Shown here: positions 1 through 8,437 of the stretch, piece by piece
Layout: each line of letters begins with the position of its first letter
Position numbering within the stretch: position 1 is the stretch's first letter
Assembly (NCBI GenBank): GCA_021792135.1
Contig: JAJYVF010000024.1
Coordinates: 1-64,000, forward strand
Length of the DNA stretch: 64,000 nucleotides
Source of the DNA: Acidobacteriota bacterium
GTDB taxonomy: Bacteria; Acidobacteriota; Terriglobia; Terriglobales; Acidobacteriaceae
Direction: 5' to 3'
Program-made: the position numbers and the translations under genes
The notes under the pieces: model-generated
What the model was told of the DNA's origin: nothing
The model's database searches: none
The model's input: the letters and a program-made list of their open reading frames with translations, nothing else

Positions 1-122
1 CAGGCCATAACTCCAGTCGCCCTGCGGGCTCCTTCCGTTACGGCCTGCACGGAATGACAACAACCATAGAAAGGGTGGGGCCAGTTCAGATGATCAAAAG
101 GGGCCAGATGGAGTAGACAAAA
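1..122. mobile_element. Probable end of an IS21-type insertion sequence (partial)
   Basis: The stretch carries the motif GGGGCCAG twice within about 30 bases (around 77 and 101) joined by a TTCAGATGATCAAAA spacer. Spaced terminal repeats of this kind are typical of IS21-family ends, but this is recognition from memory, not a match I could run. It lies directly against the point where the adjacent transposase is cut short, so it could be the element that truncated it. The rest of the element would be left of the window. Confidence 0.35.
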
Positions 123-740
123 TCAAACGTGCTTCGCAACCGCCGCGCGGATCGTAGCCGCTTTGCCATCGGGGATGTGAACGTATTTCACGCGGCCACC
201 ACGTTCACGCATACCGAGAACCATATCGAACTTCTCAGAGCGGGGACGTTGGTTTTCCTTGCTGCGTCCGAAGCGGCGCTTGGTCTTGCCCCCGATGTAT
301 GTTTCGTCAATCTCTACAGTGCCGCGCAGCTTGTTAAAGGGGTCGTTCTCATCCTCCATCGCTTTACGGATACGGTGAGCCATGTACCATGCGGTGCGGT
401 AGGAACCCAGGCCCAGGTGCTCTTTCAACTGATTAGCAGAAATACTCTTCTTCGCGTCTACAACGATGGCTAGGGCCATGAACCACTTGTGGAGGGGAAG
501 ATGGGAGTCATTGAAGATTGTACCGGAGGTAGCAGAGAACTGCTGTTTGCAGGTCGGCTCTAAGCACTGATAGAGGCTCTTGCGGACATTCTTGGTCTTG
601 CTGTGGCGAGTGATTCGCGAGATGCGGTCACATCCGCAAACAGGGCAGCGCACAACCCCATCAGGCCAGCGCATCTGTTCGATGTACTTCAAGCACTCTT
701 CATCGGTGGGAAACTTCTGGACTACATCTATCAGGTTCAT
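123..740 (-). pseudogene. IS1595-family (ISXO2-like) transposase, C-terminally truncated
   Basis: The 205-residue product starts with the N-terminal zinc-ribbon of IS1595 transposases (CPVCG near residue 35, then C..TC about 25 residues later) and continues into the ISXO2-like DDE domain with the first catalytic Asp in EIDETYIGGK. Family members are roughly 300 residues. Here the reading ends at HIPDGKAATIRAAVAKHV, just before the region with the second catalytic Asp, so the enzyme should be inactive. The stop falls where IS21-like sequence begins. The start at 740 has a GAGGG ribosome-binding site. No neighbour looks functionally linked. Confidence 0.85.
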
Positions 741-867
741 GGCACCCTCGATTACTTCTCAAGTGTGCCAGAACTCAATGTCTGTGTCAAGTGCATAATC
801 GTCCGACGAAGGGCCGAACGGGAAGGAGTGTTCGAAGGCAGGATGATGCGAAGGGCACGGCGTCAGA

Positions 868-1290
868 GGTCCGTTTCGTCCGCAGCCGTCGCGCGGGCAA
901 GCGAGTGATGGCCCTGCTGCCGGGGCTGTAAGGCAAACTGCGTCTCACGGTCAACCCGACCAGGAGCGCAGTGGCCAGCCTGTTCCAGCGCAGGTTCCTG
1001 GGCTGCAGCTTCTGGGTGGCGCCCGGCGGCAAGATCCAACGCCGGGTAGCCAGCAAGCCGATGGCCGCGTTCGGGCAGCGGGTGCGGAAACTCACCCGTC
1101 GCGCGGGCGGGCGCAGTCTCGAAGCAGCGACACTGTTTATCGGGAACTGCTGGCTGTGGGAGCTTGCTCTGATGTTGCTGCACAAGTGGCGGCCAACGCC
1201 CGCCGCTGGTGGCGCAACAGCGGGATGCTCCTGAACGCGGTTCTGAATCCGGCATGGGCGGACAGGCTGGGTGTACCCCGTCTCGGTTGA
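868..1290 (+). pseudogene. Group II intron reverse transcriptase/maturase remnant
   Basis: Translating from 868 gives VRFVRSRRAGKRVMALL, an in-frame stop at 929-931, then KLRLTVNPTRSAVA and FLGCSFWVAP, followed by RRVASKPMAAFGQRVRKLTR. These are the thumb/maturase segments of bacterial group II intron proteins. After about 1125 the frame shifts, and the typical C-terminus continues as VAANARRWWRNSGMLLNAVL ending at a stop at 1288-1290. The N-terminal RT domain with the YADD box is missing, so only the last third remains, with one nonsense codon and at least one indel. The intron RNA domains V and VI follow directly, which confirms strand and identity. Confidence 0.8.
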
Positions 1291-1302
1291 CCTCAACTTC
1301 CT

Positions 1303-1376
1303 GAACCGCCCGCTGCGGACCCGCATGCCGGGTGGTGCGGCAGGGGAGAGCGGCTATCCGCTCCCCCTCTGCCGAT
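1303..1376 (+). ncRNA. Group II intron domains V and VI (3' end of intron)
   Basis: Position 1303 begins GAACCGCC, followed by GCGGACCCGC and GGTGGTG, the folded hairpin pattern of domain V in bacterial introns. Next comes a GC-rich hairpin (GGGGAGAGCGG at 1343-1353 against CCGCTCCCC at 1358-1366) that fits domain VI. The intron 3' end would be near 1376, ten bases before the stop codon of the convergent phosphoesterase gene. It is a relic: the 5' domains and most of the encoded protein are gone. Confidence 0.65.
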
Positions 1377-1385
1377 CGGCGTGTA

Positions 1386-2642
1386 TCACGAGACAGCGTG
1401 AGTGGCGAGGGTGACGGTCACCACGTCGTCGGGCGTTTTGGTCGTGCCGCCATCGCTTTCCGGATGGAATTCAATCCGCAGGGTGTCCGCAGTGACCACC
1501 ACGCGCATGTAGCCGTAGTCGGTATCGTCGTAGCTTTCGAGGGTGAGCTCGCTGTCAATGGGATACGGGGTCCGCAGGGTGGTGCGCAGCCGGGACAGGG
1601 GCGAGTGCCCACCGCATCCGGCGACGAGGAAGGGAATCGTCCTCCCGTTGACGGTGCGCGTGTAGCGCTGGTAATTGTGCGCATGCCCGGAAAAGACGGC
1701 GTGCGGCCATACGCCTGCCGCCACGCAGGCCCTGTCGATATCGGCCAGCATGGCGGGGCTGCCGCCGTGATCGGTGCCGCCTGTGAAGGGCGGATGGTGA
1801 ACGGCGATGATGACGGCACCGGCGAAATTGTCACTGCTCACGCGCCGCAGCGCGGCGGTAAGGAACTGGATCTGCCGTTGGTCCAGCGTGGGATAGCTTC
1901 CGTTCTCGCTGGAGATGACGCCGGGATCTTCCAGCACATTGCTGTAGAGCCCGAGAATCCGGACGAAGGGCGCCTCCAGCGTGAAGTAGACCGCGGGCTC
2001 AATCATGGTGGTACGCACCAGGCCGCCGGCGTCGGGAGCCGGCGCGGGCGCGGCGGTGCAGAAGTTCGCCATGAATGCAGAGAGCGACGGCGCCGGATCG
2101 CCGGGCCACACCACGCCGTCGTGATTGCCGGGAATGGCGATCACGGGCGCTGGATAATTGCGGTAGGGCTCGTAAAACTGATCGTAGTAGTAGGTAGCCT
2201 CGCCGAAGTAATAAACCACGTCGCCGAGATGATAGAAGAACGAGGGGATGTCGGCTGAGTTCGCCTCGTCGAAATCCGAGACCATCTTGTCTGCCACCAG
2301 GTTCTGTGTCGTTGGTCCCTTCGCGCTGCCGGTGTCGCCGACGCAGTGAAAGACAATCTGCCCGGAAACGGTGATTGCCTGCATTTTTGCGGCGCCCTGG
2401 CTGCCGTACACCTGCTCGAGGGTGAGGACCGGCTCCGCGGCACTGGCAACCGGCTGCGGCACGGCCTCGACCTGCTTCACTTCCCTCAGCCTCTGGTCCG
2501 TCACCGGGTCCTTAAAGCTGGTGGGATCGGGTGAAGGCGTGGGCTGCGCGAATACGGGATTGCCCGCGGCCGCAGGACGCGCAGCTTTCTTCGATCTCCG
2601 GCCAGGGGAGGGATGCTGAGAATGGCGCGTGCGCCTGGGCAT
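1386..2642 (-). CDS. Calcineurin-like metallophosphoesterase, purple acid phosphatase-like
   Basis: The 418-residue protein carries the metallophosphoesterase signature in order: GDTG (about residue 102), YHLGDVVYY, PGNHDG, VHHPPF and a C-terminal SGHAHNYQRY. The last motif, with Tyr-Gln-Arg after the metal-binding His, resembles the purple acid phosphatase branch, so a phosphomonoesterase or phosphodiesterase role with a dinuclear metal centre is likely. The substrate cannot be told. The N-terminus is rich in basic and Pro/Ala residues and lacks a clear signal peptide. The ATG at 2642 follows an excellent AAAGGAGG site. The stop codon lies ten bases from the 3' end of the group II intron relic. 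Confidence 0.85.
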   Translation of the reverse strand: MPRRTRHSQHPSPGRRSKKAARPAAAGNPVFAQPTPSPDPTSFKDPVTDQRLREVKQVEAVPQPVASAAEPVLTLEQVYGSQGAAKMQAITVSGQIVFHCVGDTGSAKGPTTQNLVADKMVSDFDEANSADIPSFFYHLGDVVYYFGEATYYYDQFYEPYRNYPAPVIAIPGNHDGVVWPGDPAPSLSAFMANFCTAAPAPAPDAGGLVRTTMIEPAVYFTLEAPFVRILGLYSNVLEDPGVISSENGSYPTLDQRQIQFLTAALRRVSSDNFAGAVIIAVHHPPFTGGTDHGGSPAMLADIDRACVAAGVWPHAVFSGHAHNYQRYTRTVNGRTIPFLVAGCGGHSPLSRLRTTLRTPYPIDSELTLESYDDTDYGYMRVVVTADTLRIEFHPESDGGTTKTPDDVVTVTLATHAVS

Positions 2643-2746
2643 TGGGGAGTCCTCCTTTGAGGAGCATAGGCCTTTGCCGGCCGGACGCGTGTGGAATTCT
2701 GACGATCGCGCTGCACGATGCCGGCACCCCGCTCGGCAGTCTCTAG

Positions 2747-2861
2747 TAGGAGCGTGTCCGAGTTATCAGTTTAGTAGCCACGTCCTGTGATCTCGGTCTT
2801 CTGAAACCGCAAGATATTGTAGCTGCGACCGCCGATTTTCCGTTACTCAGGCACGCTCCTA
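2747..2861. mobile_element. MITE-like element, 115 bp with 20-bp imperfect terminal inverted repeats
   Basis: The left end, TAGGAGCGTGTCCGAGTTAT from 2747, pairs with the inverted right end ending at 2861 (reverse complement TAGGAGCGTGCCTGAGTAAC), 16 of 20 positions matching and the first ten perfectly. The interior encodes nothing. If the repeats proper begin at GGAGCGTG, both ends are flanked by TA, which would suit an IS630/Tc1-type target duplication, but that is an inference. The right end supplies the stop codon of the PagL-like gene. No second copy was noticed in the window. Confidence 0.65.
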
Positions 2862-3599
2862 GCCCGGGCCGCGCGGCTTTCCCAGGTGATAGCTCAGGCC
2901 GAAGGTCGCGTTCATGACGTCCAGCCCGGGATTCGCAGGGACCATGAAGCCGTTGGAGAAATGAAAGTCGCCAAAGAGCCCCAGCCGGAGATCGTACCGC
3001 GGGGAAACTTTCACCAGCAGCCCCAGGGCTTCCTGGAGAGTGAATTCCTCATAGGTGGCAGCGGAGGACAGGGCTTTGTGATCGAAAACCAGAAAGCCGC
3101 CCTTGGCCTCAAAGTATGGCTGCAGTCCCCTATCGTTCCGCCAGACCATGCGCAGGCCGATGGGCGAGAACCCGACACCGTAGAGAATCTTTCGGCCTGG
3201 CCCGATGGTATCGCCCCAGATATCCAGCTTGGCCGGCTCATTGAGGACCACCATGGGCAGGAACTCCGCCGCATAATCCATCCGGGCTTTCAGGAAGTAT
3301 CCCCAGGAGTTCCGGTCGTACTCCACTCCGCTGGTGTAGAGGTGGCAATTGGAACCACCGGCAAAGATGCGGTAGTTGCCATAGGAGGCCAGCCCTTCGT
3401 AGACGAGATTGCTCTCCGGCGGCTGCTTTGTGGGAACAGGCTGGGTCACGGAGATCGAGCTGGAGGAAAGGGCCTGACCGTGCGCGACGCCGGGCAGAGA
3501 AAGGGAGAGGAACAGCGCAGGCAACAGCCCCGGGGGAAACCGGCGGCCCGTGCGTCTGTCAGCCTGGGAAGATGACCTACTGCGAAATCGCCGTCTCAA
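2859..3599 (-). CDS. PagL-like lipid A deacylase / acyloxyacyl hydrolase family outer membrane protein
   Basis: This 246-residue protein has a basic N-terminus, a hydrophobic signal segment (about residues 22-40, ending AHGQA) and alternating beta-barrel-like strands. Near the C-terminus, FHFSNGFMVPANPGLD aligns without gaps to the PagL active-site region: His213 and Ser215 match the His-x-Ser pair. The position of the catalytic Glu is Asp227. PagL removes the 3-O acyl chain of lipid A in the outer membrane, so a lipid A-modifying role is inferred. The start is a TTG at 3599, because no ATG precedes the signal peptide in frame. The TAG stop is formed inside the terminal repeat of the adjacent MITE, which may have changed the last few residues (KPRGPG). 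Confidence 0.7.
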   Translation of the reverse strand: MRRRFRSRSSSQADRRTGRRFPPGLLPALFLSLSLPGVAHGQALSSSSISVTQPVPTKQPPESNLVYEGLASYGNYRIFAGGSNCHLYTSGVEYDRNSWGYFLKARMDYAAEFLPMVVLNEPAKLDIWGDTIGPGRKILYGVGFSPIGLRMVWRNDRGLQPYFEAKGGFLVFDHKALSSAATYEEFTLQEALGLLVKVSPRYDLRLGLFGDFHFSNGFMVPANPGLDVMNATFGLSYHLGKPRGPG

Positions 3600-3915
3600 G
3601 CCCTCACCACGTATCGGGGAATAGACGCACCGGAAACTTCATCCCGCTGAAGCGAAAGTAATTCCCAGCGGAAATCCTTGTCAACAAGCGGGCCCCGGTG
3701 GGCAAAACGCGGGCCTCCGGGGCTCGCGGCTGCATTCGCATCCGGATGCTGCGAGTGCCAGCTAAATCGCCCGGGGTACCTCAAACGTGGCTTGTATGGC
3801 GCAACAAATGCGGCAAAATACCGATTCATAAAGACAGCGAGCTTCTTCATCCGGTAACAGGAGAGGCCCCCCAGGCTCCCCGCTGCCGGCAGCAGGGAAG
3901 AAGCGCGGAGGGACC
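3600..3915. other. Intergenic region between divergent genes, no gene seen
   Basis: These 316 bases separate the leftward PagL-like gene from a rightward hypothetical gene. I see no coding sequence. A 12-bp palindrome GCATCCGGATGC lies at 3738-3749. A minus-strand open frame of 84 codons here has no family resemblance and weak codon structure, so I do not call it. Confidence 0.5.
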
Positions 3916-4440
3916 ATGATTTCCGAACGCCACCCGTTGCGGCAGTTGTTTCATGAAGTTGTCGCCGACTGCTATGCCACCCACAGCGGGATCACCGACC
4001 CGGAGCTGACCAGCTACGTCGGCGATCTGCTGACGGAGTTTACTGCCGCCGAAAACCTCTATCGCATCCGCGATGCCGAGGGCAGGCCGGTGAAGGCCCT
4101 GCACGAGATGATCCTGGCTGCCGATCCTGTTTACGGTGCAGCGTCTTCGTTCGATCAGGAGCGCGAAGTCCGTCGGCACATCGGCGACTATGCCCTGTTC
4201 GCAACCGGCATGTATCCCGAATCGACCCAGCTGTGGAGACACAGCGGCGAAGACGGATTTGTGGAGATGGTGCGCGCCGGCAAGGAGAGCTACTACATCG
4301 TTTCGCAGTTCGATTTGTTCGAATACAAGGACGAAGCCCCGCTCTTCGCCCGCCTGTCGGCGGAGTTCGAGCGCTGCATGTACGGGCTGAAGCGCGTTCG
4401 CGAGGAGCTCGACCGCATGGGCGGAGGGATGATCCAGTAG
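3916..4440 (+). CDS. Conserved hypothetical protein, 174 aa
   Basis: A soluble, acidic, probably alpha-helical protein without signal peptide or membrane segment. I recognise no domain. Features visible are an aromatic-rich middle (LFATGMYPESTQLW, about residues 95-108; ESYYIVSQFDLFEYKDE, about 124-140) and a charged helical C-terminus ending in GGGMIQ. The ATG at 3916 follows GCGGAGGGACC, a good ribosome-binding site. It is a single gene between a divergent promoter region and a 180-bp gap. Coding character is supported by GC-rich third positions and the strong Shine-Dalgarno. Confidence 0.7.
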   Translation: MISERHPLRQLFHEVVADCYATHSGITDPELTSYVGDLLTEFTAAENLYRIRDAEGRPVKALHEMILAADPVYGAASSFDQEREVRRHIGDYALFATGMYPESTQLWRHSGEDGFVEMVRAGKESYYIVSQFDLFEYKDEAPLFARLSAEFERCMYGLKRVREELDRMGGGMIQ

Positions 4441-4647
4441 GAATGCCCTGCGCCGGCGGCCTCCCGGACCGGGGAAGTCGTGCGGCGTGCGTCCGGTATG
4501 GCTGCGCTGTGCAGTCTTTCTGCGTTCAGGGCGGTCTGTTGCCGGCCTCTTCGCGCACCGATCCCTGAGAGCCCGCCGCTCCGCCGGGTGCATCGACTGA
4601 AACCGACTTCGACGTGACTCTGCATGTTCGTTCTTCCGGTGCATGAC

Positions 4648-4653
4648 TATACT
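4648..4653 (+). promoter_or_regulatory. Candidate -10 element TATACT
   Basis: TATACT at 4648-4653 would place a transcription start near 4660, about 20 bases before a GTG at 4681 that has GAGGG upstream. This is why the GTG, not the ATG at 4624, is chosen for the following gene. No convincing -35 box is visible. Confidence 0.35.
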
Positions 4654-4680
4654 GGGAGCCGCATCTTACCGAGGGCTGCT

Positions 4681-5952
4681 GTGAGTCCCAACGGGTCTCT
4701 TCCTGTGTTCAGGGCCGCTGACCGAATCACCACCGTGTTTCGTGGCTGCATTCCCGGCCATCGCGGGTTCCTTTCTCTGTCGATCCTGTTGTCGATGATG
4801 ATGGCCGGCGTCTGCCGGGCTGAGGGGCAGCAGGTGCTGTGCATCGACGGCGACGGCCACTTCGACGCGCATTTCGATACCGGGGTCAACATCCTGGTGG
4901 CCGCGGTGCGCAGCGGCGAGTTCGCGGCCCACCGGTGTGGCGCGAGCCTGAGCTGGAAAGACGGAGACCTGGTGGTCACGCCGGAGGCAGCCCAGGTCGA
5001 TATCGACGTTCTCGGCGCCGACCCTGGCTTTGGGGCGCCTGTGGTTGCCTTCCAGGTGCGGAAAGCCGACAGCGATGTGCGGGCCACCTACCAGATCTAT
5101 GCACTCCGGAATCCGCGCCTGCTGCGCACCATCACGGGCGGCGATTTCTACCGTGCCGCCGATGCCGACTTTGACGGGCGCGTGGCGATCTGGACCGCCG
5201 ATGCGGCGGCCGCAGACGGCTTTGACGGGCTGGCCTATGCCGACTTCGACGTTCCTCCGGTCGTCGCCATGCGCTTCCAGCGCGGCCGACTGGTCGATGT
5301 GAGCGCGGATTATCCCGAGGACTACGACCGGTGGATCGCCGGCCTTCGCGCGCATCTCGACCCAAAGGCTGCCAGCGAGTTCCACGCGAGCGACAGCCGG
5401 CCTGACAGGACGCTGCCGCAGGAACAGCTCGCGAGGCTGAAGAAGACCAGGGTCCGCATCCTGGAGATCGCCTGGCTGTACCTCTACAGCGGACGACAAC
5501 AGAAGGCGTGGGAGGAACTGGCCCAGGTGTGGCCGCCGGAGGATCTTGCCCGGGTCGAGGCGGCCGTTCTGCAGGCTCGCAAAACGGGGATTGATGCCCA
5601 GGTGGACGCGGTTGCGCCGGCTCCGGAGCATTACCGTCCCAGGCAGCACACGACCGTCTACGAAACGCAGCTGGCCAACACCAGCCTGCGTTTCCAGGCC
5701 CAGGCAATTCACCTGGGAAATGTCGTCGATATTCTGCCGCGCGAGATCCTGCTTCAGCGCAGGACGTGGCCGAGTTCGGACGAGACGGTGGATCTCATGC
5801 TGGATGCGGCCGGCAAGGTCTGGTCGATCAAAACGGAGATACCCGATCCCGAACTGAAGGAAGTGGCGAAAGGATGGAAATTCATTCCGGCCTTCAAGGA
5901 TGGGCTGCCTGTGGCCTGCAATTACCGGGTGATCATCGCCCCAAACCGCTGA
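4681..5952 (+). CDS. Secreted protein of unknown function with TonB-like C-terminal segment
   Basis: From the GTG at 4681 the product is 423 residues, with a hydrophobic segment (GFLSLSILLSMMMAGVCRA) that looks like a signal peptide. The middle is not recognisable; it contains Asp-rich stretches (DADFDGR, YADFDVP) that could be beta-propeller or metal-binding-like. The last 40 residues include KGWKFIPAFKDGLPVACNYRV. This is close in pattern to the C-terminal domain of TonB-type energy transducers (GW.F.PA.KDG.PV), although the usual N-terminal membrane anchor and proline-rich linker are absent. The gene converges with fabH, with only 7 bases between the stops. Function unknown. Confidence 0.6.
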   Translation: MSPNGSLPVFRAADRITTVFRGCIPGHRGFLSLSILLSMMMAGVCRAEGQQVLCIDGDGHFDAHFDTGVNILVAAVRSGEFAAHRCGASLSWKDGDLVVTPEAAQVDIDVLGADPGFGAPVVAFQVRKADSDVRATYQIYALRNPRLLRTITGGDFYRAADADFDGRVAIWTADAAAADGFDGLAYADFDVPPVVAMRFQRGRLVDVSADYPEDYDRWIAGLRAHLDPKAASEFHASDSRPDRTLPQEQLARLKKTRVRILEIAWLYLYSGRQQKAWEELAQVWPPEDLARVEAAVLQARKTGIDAQVDAVAPAPEHYRPRQHTTVYETQLANTSLRFQAQAIHLGNVVDILPREILLQRRTWPSSDETVDLMLDAAGKVWSIKTEIPDPELKEVAKGWKFIPAFKDGLPVACNYRVIIAPNR

Positions 5953-5959
5953 AGGCCGC

Positions 5960-6976
5960 CTAAATCTCCCAGCGCAAGAGTGCCGCGCCCACCGTGAAGC
6001 CTGCGCCCACACTGACCATCAGAATGAGGTCACCCCTTTTGAACCGGCCTTCCTGGAGGGCAGTTTCAGTGGCCAGGGGGATGGTGGCCGCGGTCGTGTT
6101 GCCATAGCGGTCGATGTTGATGACGACCTGATCGTCGCGCAGGCCAAGCCGCTCGGCGCTGGAGGTGATGATCCGGCGGTTGGCCTGGTGCGGGATGAAG
6201 CAGGCGATGTCAGCGGCGGTCAGGTTGTTGCGCGTGAGCAGAGTCTCAGCGGCTTCCACCATCTTGCGCACGGCAAATCTGTAGACGGCCTGCCCGTCCT
6301 GATGGACGTAGTGCATCTTCTTGTCCACGGTCTGGTGGGACGAGGGATGCAGGCTTCCTCCTCCGGGCATGTAGAGCGAGCAGCCGCCGGAGCCGTCGAT
6401 CTCATGGTAGTAGTCGATCATGCCCAACTCACCGTGTGCGGCAGGCTCGATCAGCACCGCGCCGCCGCCATCGCCAAAGAGCACGCAGGTGGCGCGGTCG
6501 GTGTAGTCGATGATCGAGGACATGGTGTCGGCCCCGATGACGAGAACCTTGCTGTGCGCCCCGCTTTCCACCAGCTTGCAGCCCATCTGCAGCGCATAGA
6601 CGAAACCGGAGCAGGCGCCGGAGAGGTCGAACCCCCAGGCGCCCTTCGCGCCCAGGCGATCCTGGACGAGACAGGCCGTGGCGGGAAAGAACATATCGGG
6701 CGTGACGGTGGCCACGATGATGACTTCCACCTGTGAAGCGTCGATTCCGCGGGCGGCGAGGCAGCGCTTCGCCGCTTCGACCGCCATATGGCTGGTGGCC
6801 ATGCCCGGCTCGACGATGTGGCGTTCGCGGATGCCAACACGGGTGGTGATCCATTCGTCGGAGGTGTCGACCATTCTTTCCAGATCGGCGTTGGTGAGCA
6901 GGCGGGGCGGCGTCCAGGTTCCGAGGGCGCTGATTTTGGCACGAGCGGGTACACGCGGACGCAGATTCAGGGGCAA
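5960..6976 (-). CDS. fabH: Beta-ketoacyl-ACP synthase III
   Basis: FabH condenses acetyl-CoA (or another short acyl-CoA) with malonyl-ACP to start fatty acid synthesis in the cytoplasm. The 338-residue protein shows the full catalytic triad: Cys122 in SGACSGF, His263 in IPHQANRRI and Asn293 in [10 protein letters not shown], plus the C-terminal G.G.GFT.GA. Length is normal. The start is TTG at 6976, six residues before the conserved RAKISALG; a GGGAGA site precedes it and no in-frame ATG is available. The usual neighbours plsX and fabD are not next to it, so it is a single gene. Confidence 0.93.
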   Translation of the reverse strand: MPLNLRPRVPARAKISALGTWTPPRLLTNADLERMVDTSDEWITTRVGIRERHIVEPGMATSHMAVEAAKRCLAARGIDASQVEVIIVATVTPDMFFPATACLVQDRLGAKGAWGFDLSGACSGFVYALQMGCKLVESGAHSKVLVIGADTMSSIIDYTDRATCVLFGDGGGAVLIEPAAHGELGMIDYYHEIDGSGGCSLYMPGGGSLHPSSHQTVDKKMHYVHQDGQAVYRFAVRKMVEAAETLLTRNNLTAADIACFIPHQANRRIITSSAERLGLRDDQVVINIDRYGNTTAATIPLATETALQEGRFKRGDLILMVSVGAGFTVGAALLRWEI

Positions 6977-7035
6977 ATCGTTTCTCCCGGTGAAGGAATA
7001 TTGTCGCAGAAAAGAAGAGGGAACAGGGTGGGCCT

Positions 7036-7111
7036 GAGAGCGGCCAGTCGAGAAGCGGTCAGGGCAAGAGCGGCCAGCGAAGAGACGGCCAGAAAGAGCA
7101 GCCGGAGGATT
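7036..7111. repeat. Degenerate short tandem repeat, about 14-16 bp unit
   Basis: About four and a half imperfect copies of a unit like GAGCGGCCAGCGAA follow one another (GAGCGGCCAGTCGA, GAAGCGGTCAGGGCAA, GAGCGGCCAGCGAA, GAGACGGCCAGAAA). The array lies upstream of fabH. Nothing shows a function. Confidence 0.45.
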
Positions 7112-7340
7112 GAGGAAGACGTTGAAGCCGGCAGGCGGATGCCCTCCGGAAATACCTGGAAGGAGACGACGAGGGGATCACGGCAATTCCTGAAGTGAAG
7201 ACGGGCGAGGTGATGGGTCGGCGAACGATGCTGGAATGGATGCTGTTGCGGGCGCCGATATCAGAGCGGATCGGCGACCAGGAGCTGGGACGGCTGAGTG
7301 AAGCAAGGGAATTTTTCAGAGGATGAGACTGAAGGATTCG

Positions 7341-7439
7341 TGCACCGGGTGACCTGCTGCGCACGCACTGGCCCGTTACCGTTGCTTCCTTCCGGACCTG
7401 GCGGGGTTGGCGGGATTGCGTCGCGCAGGACCCGGCACA
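7341..7439 (-). ncRNA. ffs: Signal recognition particle RNA, small bacterial (4.5S) type
   Basis: On the minus strand the apical motif CAGGTCCGGAAGGAAGCA (around 7381-7400), the binding site for Ffh, sits in a long hairpin. The outer arms, starting GTGCCGGGTCCTGCGCGACGC and ending with GCGTGCGCAGCAGGTCACCC, are complementary. About 100 nt is the normal size of the small form without an Alu domain. The RNA pairs with Ffh to target membrane proteins to FtsY and SecYEG. A TATGAT box ending seven bases upstream fits a start at 7439. Confidence 0.92.
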
Positions 7440-7445
7440 CTCCTG

Positions 7446-7451
7446 ATCATA
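7446..7451 (-). promoter_or_regulatory. -10 element of the SRP RNA gene
   Basis: Read on the minus strand, TATGAT occupies 7451 down to 7446, placing the transcription start at about 7439, exactly where the SRP RNA stem begins. The -35 region is not a good match to TTGACA. Confidence 0.5.
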
Positions 7452-7517
7452 GCATCCCGGCACCTCTCCCATCTGGAGCGGACAGAGCGGCGGGAATGCA
7501 CAGAACTGGACGCCCGG

Positions 7518-8306
7518 TTAGTGCTCGGCCGGACCTGTGGGCTCAACGGTCCAGAGGGGTCCTGGGGCATAAAACGGACCGACCAGCCGCACGAACGATG
7601 GCTGGGCCTCGTCGGTCACCCAGATGTGAATATCGGCGGGCTGCCTGTCGACGACGCGGGCAAGGAGGCTGAGCATACTCGGCAGTTCAGGATGAATGGT
7701 GTATTCGCTGGCCTTTTCCGAGACTCCATCGGGGTCGACGGTTTCGGTTCCGGCGGGCGTGACGGAAAGCGTCACCAGAAGCGGCCGGATGTCGATGGCC
7801 ACCCAGGAGACTTTCATTGCCGCGGATCCCGGCGGGAAGTTCTCGGCCAGAAGCGGCATGATTCCGTTGGCCAGATCGTCCGGCAACCGAAGGTGCTCCG
7901 TGCGGATCGTGTCCCTGCCGCCCTTCTGCTCGTGCCAGGTCAGGGTGCCTGAGGGCACATCGATCATGGCGTCCAGGGGAGTGGGAAAGGAAGGGCCCTT
8001 CTGGATGTGGTGATCGCTGATCAGGTGGAAGGCCTTACCCTGCGTAAAGACTGCCTCTTCGTCGTCCAGAGAGCCATCCCGGAAACGGAAGGTCATCCGC
8101 GAATGCACTCGGCCGCCCTGGGCCGCAGCGGTTTCTTCGGCGGTGGCGAGGACTTTTCCGTCGGCGGATCTTAGAACGAATGCCCGGTGCATTGGCTCCT
8201 GTCTGCGCTTCACCGGGACCGGTTCGGCAAAGGCAGGTGCCGCAAGAGCCAAAGCCAGGCCCAGGATCAGCAGACGGCGATATGTGGCTGTGAAAAGAGC
8301 ACCCAT
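7518..8306 (-). CDS. Secreted hypothetical protein, 262 aa
   Basis: The protein starts with a clear signal peptide (RRLLILGLALALAAPAFA) and continues as a soluble, mixed alpha/beta domain with no motif I know. It contains no cysteines in the mature part and no repeats. Its location is probably periplasmic. It is read divergently from rimO, with 143 bases between the starts, and has no obvious partner gene. A conserved envelope protein of unknown function is the safest description. Confidence 0.65.
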   Translation of the reverse strand: MGALFTATYRRLLILGLALALAAPAFAEPVPVKRRQEPMHRAFVLRSADGKVLATAEETAAAQGGRVHSRMTFRFRDGSLDDEEAVFTQGKAFHLISDHHIQKGPSFPTPLDAMIDVPSGTLTWHEQKGGRDTIRTEHLRLPDDLANGIMPLLAENFPPGSAAMKVSWVAIDIRPLLVTLSVTPAGTETVDPDGVSEKASEYTIHPELPSMLSLLARVVDRQPADIHIWVTDEAQPSFVRLVGPFYAPGPLWTVEPTGPAEH

Positions 8307-8437
8307 GATGAAGTGAGATTCCCACCGGCTGGAGAAGTTCTCCGGGAGGAAGCGATCTTACCGGATCGACGTATCAGGAGAGAAGTGGTAACCAGCCCGA
8401 CGAAAAGATGCTGCGGCGGGGTTTCGTCAGCTACCGG

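Noticed and set aside
3596-3850. 84-codon minus-strand frame between the PagL-like and hypothetical genes
   Set aside because: No family resemblance, no ribosome-binding site, and composition like non-coding sequence.
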